Position numbers and translations under genes: made by a program
In this document: in pieces, positions 35,301-47,300 of the stretch
Position numbering within the stretch: position 1 is the first letter of the stretch
How the letters are laid out: each line of letters begins with the position of its first letter
Assembly: GCF_901709675.1 (NCBI RefSeq)
Contig: NC_051095.1
Span: forward strand, 4,651,956-4,715,955
Origin: Syngnathus acus
Taxonomy: Eukaryota > Chordata > Actinopteri > Syngnathiformes > Syngnathidae
Direction: 5' to 3'
DNA: 64,000 bases
Notes under the pieces: generated by a model
Seen by the model: only the letters and a program-made list of their open reading frames with translations
What the model was told of the DNA's origin: nothing
The model's database searches: none

Positions 35301-38300
35301 TTGAGACGAGAGACTTCAATGAGGTGCAGGCAATCCGTGGGTATTTATGTACGCAGAACAGGCACATTCTCGCAAGCTGGGGGCATGCTTCATTGGACAA
35401 GGATAGGGATGGTTGGGTCTTAACATTACAGCTGGGTATTGATAAACTGTACAAAAGTCACATGCCATTCATGCTGAGGACGACAGTGAGGGGTGGGGGG
35501 GACAAAACCCAAATCTGGTTGCACTACTCACATGATCGGTTGAATCATCATATTCCCACTGATTAGGTTTAGGGAAAGAGACAACACATAAAGCCAATAA
35601 TCATTACTGTTGTCAGCTACGTCATATGATTTGTAATTGGTGTTTTTCCCATTTGGTGACTGTAACAAAGGTCTAGCAAAGAATATTTGGTTTGATGTAG
35701 GAGGATGTGGGTACCTGGGCATCATCAATCAGGATATCCTTGATGGCGGGCTGTCCTGTGGGCTCCCCATTAAGCATCCTGACATAGTGCACCTGGTAAC
35801 CTCGGATCTGCCCATGTTGCTTGGTGGGCATCGGCGAGCGCCAGATGACTTTAATTGACGACGAGTTGACAGCTTCCACCTCGACTTTACGAGGTGGCCC
35901 GCTAGGAACTGGGGGGACATCATGGGATAGAATGAGGGGAAAAAAAAGGTCAACATAACAGTCAACCCCTTCGCTCGCGGTTTAGAATCTTCTTCCGTTG
36001 TGCAAAATAGTGACCCACGCAAAAAAAAAAAATATTGAAAATCACAAAATTGCAGCGATAATATTTCAACAATGGTAAAAGGGGTAGCAAAAATAGGTCT
36101 GGCGACTGACCTAATTGTAAAACATTAAAAATGGGTAGAGTGGGAAAAACATGTGGAGCCAAAAGAGTGGCTTCAAGCGGATCAAAGCTTGAAGCGCAAC
36201 AAGAATTTTTGGCTATGAAGCAAGCAAAAACTGTATGATAATAAAAAATGATTCTAACACATCACAGCTGAAAAACAGTAAAAAAAGGTTTTCTGTAAAA
36301 AAAATTAAAAAGAACAAAAAAAAAATCCCACTTTCCAATCTTCCAAAAAAAAAGGAAGTCAATGTACCATGTGTTGAAATTGAGCCAAAAATGTTGGCCA
36401 AAAAGTCGATCAATAGTCCAAAGAGTCTTGTTAGAAGCAGGCGGAAGGGATTATTAGTAACTGTTGTCATGGCGAGGCTTTGGAACTGAGGAACACATAC
36501 CGTCCTCCTCTGTGCGGACCAGTTGCGGCGTACTTTGCGGCCCGGCTCCGACGTCCGTGTGAGCAGTGACTGTCACGTGGTATTCTGTCCATTTTTCCAA
36601 GTGTTCCAAAAGGTACTGCGAGCTCTCCGGGGGGATGTCCAGAATCCGTTTCGTGGAGGTGTCCTCCACTTCGATGGCGGCGTATTCGATGCTGTATCGG
36701 GTTATGATCCCGTTCTGCGATTCCATCGGGGGTTCCCGCCAACTTACCAGGATGCTCGTGGAAGTGGGACTAGAGCACCTGACCTCCGTGGGCGGGCCAG
36801 AGGGTTCTGCTTGGTGTGGTTTAAACCCAGTTGTTGTTTGGCGAGGCCATTGTTTGTTTTCATTTTGGGTTTTTGATTGTGGTGGTGATTGTAGAAATAT
36901 CCAATGGAGGGAAAATAAAAAGGAAAATAAAGGAAAATGAGGACAAAGCACAATGAAAGATGGAAGTGAACCAAAAAAATGTAACACAAAACTGATGATG
37001 AATGGAAGGGTGTCGGTTGGAAAGAGGACAGCTGTGCCTTGTGTAAGTTACCTACGTACGTTAACATCACCTAACCCATAACTGTTTGACAATCGACTAT
37101 GATCTTCTTGGTCAATGCAAATTTGGCAAGCAGTTACCATCAATCCAAAAACATAAAGGTTGATGCGTTCAATGGGTTTGTAAAGGAGAAAACTGCATTC
37201 GTCACCAACCTTTCCGAAGCCTGTTGGTTTGTGGTAAAAGCCTGATTGTACGACAAAGAAGCTTCCCAAGGAGACATGACTGTTTAGTAGATTCTCAAAC
37301 ATTAGCATGCATCCGTCCGCACAATTTAGCCACGAGTGTTTAATACCTACCTGCTAGCTGCTAGCTTGTCTTTTACAGACCTCACATTTACGCCAGATAA
37401 CTCCAGAAAATAAAACGTCACGTAACTATTGACACAACTTTCTGTGATGCCGTTATTTTTAGCCTTTGATTTATTTGCTGGCCTTTTTAAAGGAGGCATG
37501 TTAAGCATTTTCTTAGAATTTCAAACGTCTGTCTTAATATGTTTGGAACACACTTCTGGGGTGGGCGTGTCTCATGCAAATGAGCCACTGCTTACACCAC
37601 TCCTTCTAGACCGGAAAGGGTATTGCTACCATGACGTTATGTGAAGGTCATCAACAAGGCAATAATAGTGTGCGGACACAAGGCCCAACCACATTGCTAA
37701 TTTTACCAAACAGTTTTTCGGATGCTAGTCTACGTCTGCGTCTGCTATAAGGCGCACCGGACTATAAGGCGCAGCTTCAATGAATTGCCCATTTTAAAAC
37801 TTTGTCCCTATATAAGGCGCACCGGACTATAAGGTGCACCATTAATGAATCATGTCCGATTTTTAATCCAAATCAAATCATTCTCCATTTTATCTTTTTT
37901 ATTTTAACTTCAGACGCAACAAATTACTTTATAATCACAAAATAATGATTCATATACTTTTTGATTTATGATTCATAGTCTTCAGCGGGCCACTTATGAT
38001 TGATTTCATGACAATGCTTCGGGCAGGTTTAAATTTAGTAATTTGGTCCATATATAAGGCGCACCGGACTATAAGGCGCACTGTCAGTTTTTGAGAACAT
38101 TTTTGGTTTTTAGGTGCGCCTTATAGTCCGGAAAATACGGTAATCAAAATAATAATAATTATAATTGGCATGCGGGTGGTACGATCTAAAATGACCATAA
38201 GTTACGTACATCACGAAGTAGCTAAATTCATTGTCAGACATTTTGTTTTGTAAAGGAGCTCAGAAAAGATATTTAAAGAAAAAATCTATTTGAAATAACA

Positions 38301-41300
38301 TGTCCCCCTTTAATATCCGCAGACTTGCTTCTGGGCTTCACAGAAAGCTCATCCCATTTAGTTTGTTGGCATGCAAGGTCGAGAGAAGGCTTACTAAAGG
38401 CCAAGAAGAGGCCTTTGGCTTTAAAGACGCTTGAGTGAAGCCCTCTTCAACCTCGTCTGCTCACTCCACATTATTTACAGCAAGAAAAGCCCTTCCTATG
38501 ACACCGAGTTTTTAAATGCAGACTTTTTCCGACCAGCTGGTGCATTAACGCTCCTGTTTATTTTCCCTGATACGGTAATCCACTGATCACCGATTAGCGT
38601 TTTGAACAATATTAAAAACTGTCAATATTTGACCCACAACATAAAAAGGGTGTTAAGGCCAGCTGTGTTGGTATCCACTGGCCATTTTAGAGACGTCACC
38701 CGGCGGATGTGGAAGAAAACCTACGTGTTTGCGGAGTCTCTGCGGAGATCTCGCTGGTGTACGCGCCGACGCCGTGCTTGCTACGGGCCGCCAGGCGGAA
38801 GGCGTATGTGGTGAAGGGCTTCAAGTCCTTCATGAGGTAAGTGGAGGTGGGCTCGAAGCTAATTCGCCTCTGAAAAAGAGAAGGGATTGTCAAGTTGGTG
38901 AGGATTCAAGGGTCAAAGTTGAAGTGTGTTACCTCGTCTTTATCGTCCCTCTTCTTGTACAAGAGGTCGTATCCCGTGATTTGGTTCTCCTGTCCTGTCT
39001 GGACCGGCGCGACCCACGACAACAAAATGCTGGTTTCCGACTTGGCCTCGCCCTTGAAGTCCGTTGGTTGGGAAGGAACTAGGCATCAGAATGAAAAGAT
39101 GTTGACATGTTGAGCCGCGGTGGATTTTAAGAGACGGCTTATGTTGTCATCCAAAATAGTCGTAGCTAGAAATTGCAGCTAATTAAGTCGGAAGATGTGT
39201 TTTCCCACAACAAGTTATTTGCATTTCTTCTTCTTGGAGTTCTCCGGATTAAATTTTGTTGACAGCCCCGACACGCAACTGGAACCGACTTTCGGAAACG
39301 TCTGTTTGCCAATGAGGAGATGAAAGCCAGCTCACCTCCCGTTTTCGCGATGATCTGAAGATCAGGAGAGAGAGGCCCGTCGCCAACCGAGGTGAAGGCC
39401 AGCACCTTGATGTAGTATGTTTTATTGGGGATGAGGCCTTGGATGGTGACAAAGTTAACCCCCCGGACGATTTGTTTCTCCCACAGGTTGACGTGCTGGT
39501 TGGAGTCCAGGGTGTAGTACACTCGGTAGCCCATAATCTGCCCGTTGGGTTCCTCCGGTTCTTCCCAGTTAATGGCGGCCGTTGTGGAACTCAGCATTTG
39601 TCCCCGAACGCGGCGCGGCGCCGTACTGGGCGCCTGCTCGGCCGTTTTGGCCTCCACACTTTCGCTGGGCGGGCCCCTGCCGATGTTGTTGACGGCCACC
39701 ACACGGAACTCGTAGTCCGAGTAGGGGCTGAGGCCGCCCACGCTGTAGCGCGTTGTCGCCACACTGTCAATCTCCTTGTACGAGTCCTCAGAGTACTTGG
39801 ATTTGTGCTGGACTATGTAGTGCGACACCGGTTCAGGATTTCCCGAATCCCAAGTCAGGGTGATGCTGGTGGCGGTACGCTCGGTGACCACCGGGACGCC
39901 AGGAGTCCTTGGCAATGCTGCAAAATTACAATATTGATCATTTCTGGAATATGTAAAAATCTGCGACACCGATTTGTCAAATGGTCGCAACTTCTGGCAA
40001 GGAAGAATTAATTATTCGGTCAGGCTTTTTTTTTTTTCTTCATTAAGTATCGGTGGCTGGTATTGGAATACTTCACGACTCGGCCTCATACACTAACCCT
40101 AACCCACGTTATTGAGTTTTAGTGAGTTGTTTTGTTGTGAGAAGACAAAAAGTTAAGCCTGTCCTTCCCGAAACATATCGAGAAATCTTATCTTCTTCCG
40201 GATGGTCAAGATTTTCCTCTGTCAAGAAACATAAATGCTACTTCTTAAATGTTCATGACTTCATTTACTGTACATGAACTCATTTTTACTGCATTTTTTT
40301 TTCCAAATTAACCACAAAGCTAGTAAACTAAAAAAACATTTGCTATAAACTGCAAATATTGGTGATATAGTGCAGATTTTCTTGACAGACAAGCAGATAC
40401 TTGCTACAAAACACCGTGATATACAGCCGGGCGGGCCGCGGTAGACGAACCGCTACATAACGAGGAAATATTGTTTACACGGCCAGCCCAGCGCGGCCGC
40501 TTGTGCATACGAAGCTTCACGTTGTTCATCTCCGACACCAAGCTGCTTATCACTTGAATAATTTAGCGGCGGAATTTATGGCTTTAATTCCTCACGCGGC
40601 GGAATATACCAGCAATAGATTGTCTTTATACGCCGTCTGAACTATGCTACAGGGGGCCCTCGCTGTCAGGCTGTTATATTGTGACTAATATCTCTGTTAT
40701 GTCTCGAGAACAAGGAAAGCGTGTCCCTCGTGTGCATGAGGCGGCGCACGCTCGCCATATTGTCCTCGTGTTCATGCCGCACCGATATGATTACGATCAG
40801 ATAACAAGTGGCGGGCCTCCAGAGGACGCCAAACACTCAGGCCTTCTTCTTGTGTTGGCTTCCAGCTGTGAGATAAGTCCCAAACTCTTATTTCATCACT
40901 TTGACTGACTAGTGGTATATTTCTATTCATTGCTATCTTTAACACTGACACCACTTTGTGATAAGAAAATAATATAAATATTAATGATGGTAATAATAAT
41001 AGTTTGTGGTGTAAGTCCCAAGTATGAGTGATGTTATCGTTATAAGTGGTCGCAGCAGGTGGCGGTAGTATGCAGTAGTATTTATTATTTATAGTTTTCG
41101 TTGATCTTTTTTTTAATAGCTAGAATTAGATCTAATTTGAGTTTTTATGAAAAGCTGTTGCTGTGGCAACGCTCTGTTCTTCAAGAAAGCAAAAAAAAAA
41201 GTCGAAATATGCGCAAAAGGTTTTTGGCAAACACATCAGGCGTGACATCAGCATTTGATTGGTGTTTTTTAAAAATGGGCTCAGCAGCGCACCCTACATA

Positions 41301-44300
41301 AAACATTTTAACAAAGCAGCCCCAGTTGTTTGTTCCACTTTCAAAATTTGTTGGTATATCTTACAGCTCAAGACCTACCAAAAAAGCTAAAAAGTATCCA
41401 TATGCTAAATTTTTCCATCATTTTTAATTTTCTTGAACATTTGGCAGGTATGGGTAGTAGTGTTATTATTACTAGTTGCAGGTGGTGGTGACAATAACAA
41501 GGACGGGTACCTTTGACGGTGATCTGCGCCACAGCCTCAATGACACCCAATGTGGACATGGCCACGCATGTGTAGTTGGCCGACTGACGCACGTCGGTTA
41601 GTTCCAGCACGTTGCGCCCGATGGGCATGTCGTCCTCGGGCGTCAGGTCCTCGGCGCCCAGCATCCACTTGACGTACGGCATGGGCGAACCCACCGCCAC
41701 GCACGTGATGTTCACGCTGCCGCCCGGCATGATCTCGTTGTCCGTGGGCGGGATGGAGAAGCGCGGCGGCACCCGGCGCACTGCCACGGGACAAAAAGAC
41801 AAAGAGCCCGTTGAAATGATGCCCGCGGGAGAGCAGCGGTAGGATTTACCCACGTTGGACGCGTTGTGATTGATGAGCGATCGACACGAGGCCATGGTGC
41901 AGCGCGGCATGCAAGGCGCACTGTACACGGCTACACGCACAACAACTTTGATGGGATTATCATCATCAGGATCATGACAACAATAATAATGATAATAGTA
42001 ACAACAACAACACAAGGGCATTTCTTTTTATAAATAAACACTGGTCAACAAATATTTACAAAATTTTTAAATCAGAGATGGCTGTAAACTTAAGTAGATG
42101 ATTTTTTGTGCTGATTCAAATTTTTTCTGTAGCACATCAGCTCTTCAAAATATTGATATTAATAATTATAATAATATAAAAATAAAGTATATTTTGGTAA
42201 TATTTATGAATGGAATGTTTGGGGTGATTTTTTTTGTTTTTTTCCCCCGAAACGTCATTGCTGTCAACTACAACACAGTAAGATTTGTACTGCACAAGCT
42301 TTTATAAATAATATTTTAAAACGAAGAAAACATGAAAGTATCTAAAAAATTTGATGTGCTGGAAAAAAGTAGACATTTTAGAAATCAGCATCAAAAAGAC
42401 ACAAAATCATCCCTGATTAAAACGTTGCTGTTGACTAGTGTAATTGATTTATATTTAACGACGAAATACATTATTTATAATGTACAATATACTTGCATAA
42501 TGTACAATATAATATAGCAATATAAATATATAATAAGTGTGTTGAGTCCTGCTACTAATAACTCTTGAGCAACATAATGATGAAATATATAATTATATCA
42601 ATAAACACACAAAGTTGCATCAAGTAGTTGGTACTTATGAAGTAAATGAATAAAAATAAAAATTAAACTATACATTATAAAAAAAATTTCAATGTATACT
42701 TTAGTCAACTATTCAGTCTAAATTTATTGACATTAAATAAATGATACGTTTACACTTTCATTCTATTACTCACGACAAAACAACACCAAAAAAAGGCCGA
42801 ACTCGAGAAACAAAAACTTGGTCACGCAAAAATAAATACCGACTGCACAAAGAAAAAACAGTGTTGCTGCTCCTCCTGTGCAAATAGCCGCTTTTCATCT
42901 TCGGCCATCACTTCCTGCGCTGAACGGCAAACCGAGCAGCTCGGTCTGCTCGTTCATTATTAAATACTCTGGATTTAATTAATATCCAATTGGATGGCGT
43001 GCACGCGCTTCCCCACAGACATAATATTATCCCGCTCATTTGAATATCATTACATTTGTGAGGGCTCATCGTAATAAGCCGCTATTCTTTCAAGGAGCCT
43101 CCCTTCAATCTCTTGGGGGCGAGGTTGCTTTCACAGCTTACCACTCGCACTTAGTGCCAATTACAATCAAGTACACATTCGTCATTAACGTCATTCAGGA
43201 AGCTTCCGTCGGTTCCGCTCAAGACGCCGCATTTCTCGGGATTTCCGGAGGCCAAGCAGGAACACTGACAACATGCAAATGAGATGCAAATGATGCTCCT
43301 GCGTGAACCAATAATGACGACTGGGTGACAAGTGAAACAATAACAACAATCGCACTTGAACATTTTTCTGAATGAAGAATGCGTTGCTGTATTTGGAGAG
43401 AAAGAAAACACACTAACCTTCTCGCAGCTCTGAAGGGGAGATGGAGGATTTTTTTTGGAGGTACAAAAAAAAATGAACACAAAGAATAAAGGAGAAAAAC
43501 AAGGGGAGAGTAAACAGGCGTCCAGATTAATCAACTCAAAAGGACTTTGCCGTCTACACCCTGCTTGAAAAGCTTAAATCACTGACATTAAAGATTACTT
43601 GAATACGACACAGTCAAGTCTGAGTCAGAACAACACACATTAGACAAAAGTATTGAGACAATCCTTTTGAAAATCAATATGCGCTTCAATTATATATATA
43701 TTATTTTTTTAAATTTATTTAAAAGACAATCGGATTGTTTTTTTTTTTTTTATCGGCGAGCTTCATCTTATAAATTAAGGCACATATGCAGCCAGGCTAA
43801 TTCAAATGTATGTAAAATGACAAGAAAAATGTTATTGCATCATACCCTCTCAAACTAAACCGTACCATATGGAATCGAATCGTACTCCCACAGCGTCAAA
43901 CCCAATCAAATGGTTCCACACGAAACGTCTTGGATCATTTCGCACCCACGAATCGAAAACCGTACTGAATTGTCTTGCTTACACACGTATATATTTATAC
44001 TGCTTAAATATTAAAAGTATTTTTTTGAATATGCCTCTGACATACAGTGTAGATTAGTTGGAAATGTGAGATAATGGTAAATTCCTTGATGTTCTCTCAA
44101 TGCTGCTCAACGGGGAGGATTAGAGAGGGGAAAAAAGTCAGATAAAAACACCAAGCAATCCTCGCCAACTGGGCCGGGAAACGGGAAGGGCCGGAAAAAG
44201 GTGCATACTCTATAGGTTCACACATCAGTGCGGGTAAAAGTGCCAGAAAATAAATTGAAGAACTACTTACAACATAGAATGCGGCCTTCGGAGGATTTAT

Positions 44301-47300
44301 CTAGCAAAAACTTTCAGCGCTCTTTTCGTACCTCGGACATAAAGGTTGGCCGGCGCCGAGTAGCGCGTCCCATCGTTGTTGGTGGCCACACACTCATATT
44401 TTCCCTGGTCCGACTCCTCACTCTGCTCAATCTGCAGGGCTCCTATTAGGGAATCACAGACAGGGCAGGAAAAGAGAATTAAAATGTGGCAAAAAAAACA
44501 CAAAGAGGTATTCTTTATATATATTTTTTTTTTACTTTTTTAGCAGCTCTCTATAATAACTAAATATGAAGGAATTGTTTCCAGAATCATTTGTTTGATC
44601 CACTAAGTTGGCCTACAGCCGAGTAGCTGCGCGTGGTCATCATGCAAGACTTGAGAAGATGTACACAGTGGAACCTCCAAAGTCCAACGCCATCTCGTTA
44701 TGCCTTCTCCATCGTTCAATAATAATAATGATTTTTATTCCTAATTTTATTCCGACCCGAATTTTCCACTCTTAAGGGCAGTCGTTTTGTAAACTTTGGC
44801 CCCAGGGCCATTTGTGGCCCGCTGTCTATATTTAAGTGGTCTACAGCAAGTACAAAAAAAATGTGTATCTAATAAATGTCTTTTATATAATGCAGAGCTT
44901 TTCCAAATATTTAAAATAATTTAGTTATTCAAGTAACATTTGTCCTCATAACTGTGTGTAGCATGAAGTTAATTCATTTTTACAATATAAATCCACTTTC
45001 TGCTCTCTGTCAACGTTGGAGACATTGATTCTCAAGCTTTAAAAATGGTCATCTAAAAACAGATTGCTTCTGTTTTGGTTCTGAATGGAGGGATAGGATT
45101 CAATGCAGGGGCGGATCATTTCTGGTGGGTTACAGGGTCTCGGACCACCCCAAAATTGAGTAAAACTTTGTCTTGTAGACAGTTAGGTGGCAGTTAAAAA
45201 TAAAAAACAAACACTAATATATAAACAACATACTGTTGATTTTGGTCTGCTTGATAAAATAAAGTAAAACAATTTTAAAGTGGTCCTTGCATCCTTCGAT
45301 TTTTGGCCCTCCGAGGAAAAACGTTTGCCTGCTTTAAGGCATTTGACTTTGGAGGTAGACTACAACTAACCTTTGAAAAATTTACAAAATTATACAGAAT
45401 TCAAAAATAATGAGTTTGAAAAGACACTCATCCTAATGCCAATGTAGATAAGTAAGTAAGTTTTATATACAACATGTAAGTTGACTGGTCAATATGGGGG
45501 ATGAGTGGTACTGCTTTAGGGAGACATGGATCAAACAAAAGAGGTTTACAGTAGAAGAAAGCAGCAGAACAAGAAAGGACAATTGAAAGAAAGGAATTTT
45601 CGGAATGAATTTTTTTTCCCAGCATATTCAATCACAAATCGCGTACCATCTATTTTTTTTTTCCATTTTGGAAAAAAGGCAGCATTTTGCAAAAACAAAA
45701 AATAAAATTGCTGCTCATAAATGAGGAAAAAGAGCAATTGCAGGAGAATGCGAGGCAAATCCAACACATAACCCTCTGGAACAAATTTTTTTTTTTTTTT
45801 TTGACATGCAAATCTTGGCAAGAAATGTATGTCAGCGCAACTTACAACCTTGCGACAACCCCTAGCTGAAAAATAAAATACAAGTGTATTAGAGGACAAA
45901 ATTCAAAATGCGGGCCCCTGAGTCAACAAGAACCAACCACTGCTTTTTTTTTTTTTTTTTTTTGGAGTTTTAAAAGACACCAATAAAAATCCACAATGGG
46001 ATCAGCAGTGTGGTGTCACATTGACCAGACAAAAACAAACTGCTGCGGCTCCCCGGGTCAACATGGGCAAAAATTGAGCCAATGCATCCGCTTCCCTCCG
46101 TCCGACTCTACTGTTTTTCCCAAAGCCTGAAGACAAAAAAATAAAAAAAAGTCAAAAGCTCCAAAGAGGCAAGAAAAGTCAGAAAAATAGGTGTGAAAGA
46201 GGTAAAAAAGCACCGTAGAAACTTTATCAAAAAAGTGGTTGTTTGGGCTTTTTTGTAGAGGTACAGGAGAGGAGAGCAAGTAGAAGAAATGGGAAAAAAT
46301 AGAATTTGGGGGGCGGGGAGGGGCGTTGACTCCACAGCAAGAACAGCTAAGGGGGGGAAAAATGCTTGGTTGTTTTAGTTGGACAAAAAGAGGGACGCAT
46401 GATTTGCTATATGGCAAACAAAAATGGAAAGAGTTTGACAAAAATTAATTGTCATTGGATATGCTTTTTGTTGTTGTTGGAGCCGAGGCAAGCATATCAC
46501 AACTGGGCTGGTGAAAGCGGAACTTAACGTGTGTGTAGGGGGGGGGGGACATAGATGGAGTCGAGTCAACAAAACAGGACAACTCAGAAAAAGTGGAAAT
46601 GCCATGGCGACCGAGAAACAGGACAAACATGGAGAGTGATTGTGTCGCGTGGACGGCAGTGACAGCAAGAATGAACTTTGGATTGTTTTTCATTCTGCGA
46701 GCGTCAGTTCAGCACGCTTACCTCTTATTGGCGTACCACCTGGGTGGATAATATGAATGCAAATAAGATTAGAAAGAAGAAGCATTAGTACGTGTGTAGA
46801 TAGAGGTGGGAGGGGGGTGGGGGGAAGGGAAGGGGGGTTTGGAAGAAGAAAATTTTCAACAGCAAATAGAAGATACTGGAGGAGAGAGACAGGAGAGAGA
46901 AAGCCAGAGAATAAGAACGTTCTGTGCAGGAGTCAGCATTGCGAAATCACAGGAACTTTTTCACATGGAGGAGTTTCTGAAGACCGTCTAGTGAAGGGAA
47001 AAACTCTGGAGGCCTTGTGTGCTTGCTGTCCCATTGTGCCTTTTGGATTTTTTACCATTAAAATAAAAGTGTCAGCTCAGTGAAAGCGTGTGTGAGATGT
47101 GAGCATGTGAGTGTCGCTCTCTACCGGTGATTGTTGTAAGCCTAAAGTCATCTGTTAGTAAAATACATGCCATGCATTTTTAATCATTGTTGGAAACATG
47201 AGAATTAGTGGGAGAGGTGATGTGCGCTTTAGAGCTAAGCACTTACCAAAGGATTCTGTAGATTAAAAAAAAAAAAACATATAGAGAGAAGAAAGACATA

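Noticed and set aside
38696-38724. Longer exon 11 ending at GTGACG
   Set aside because: It would add RRFSSTSAG with no family match and would not rebuild QPSGPP with exon 12; the GTAGGT donor at 38719-38724 fits.
46058-46693. Overlapping minus-strand frames of 75 to 127 residues
   Set aside because: Products of pyrimidine bias in intron 5; no conserved words.
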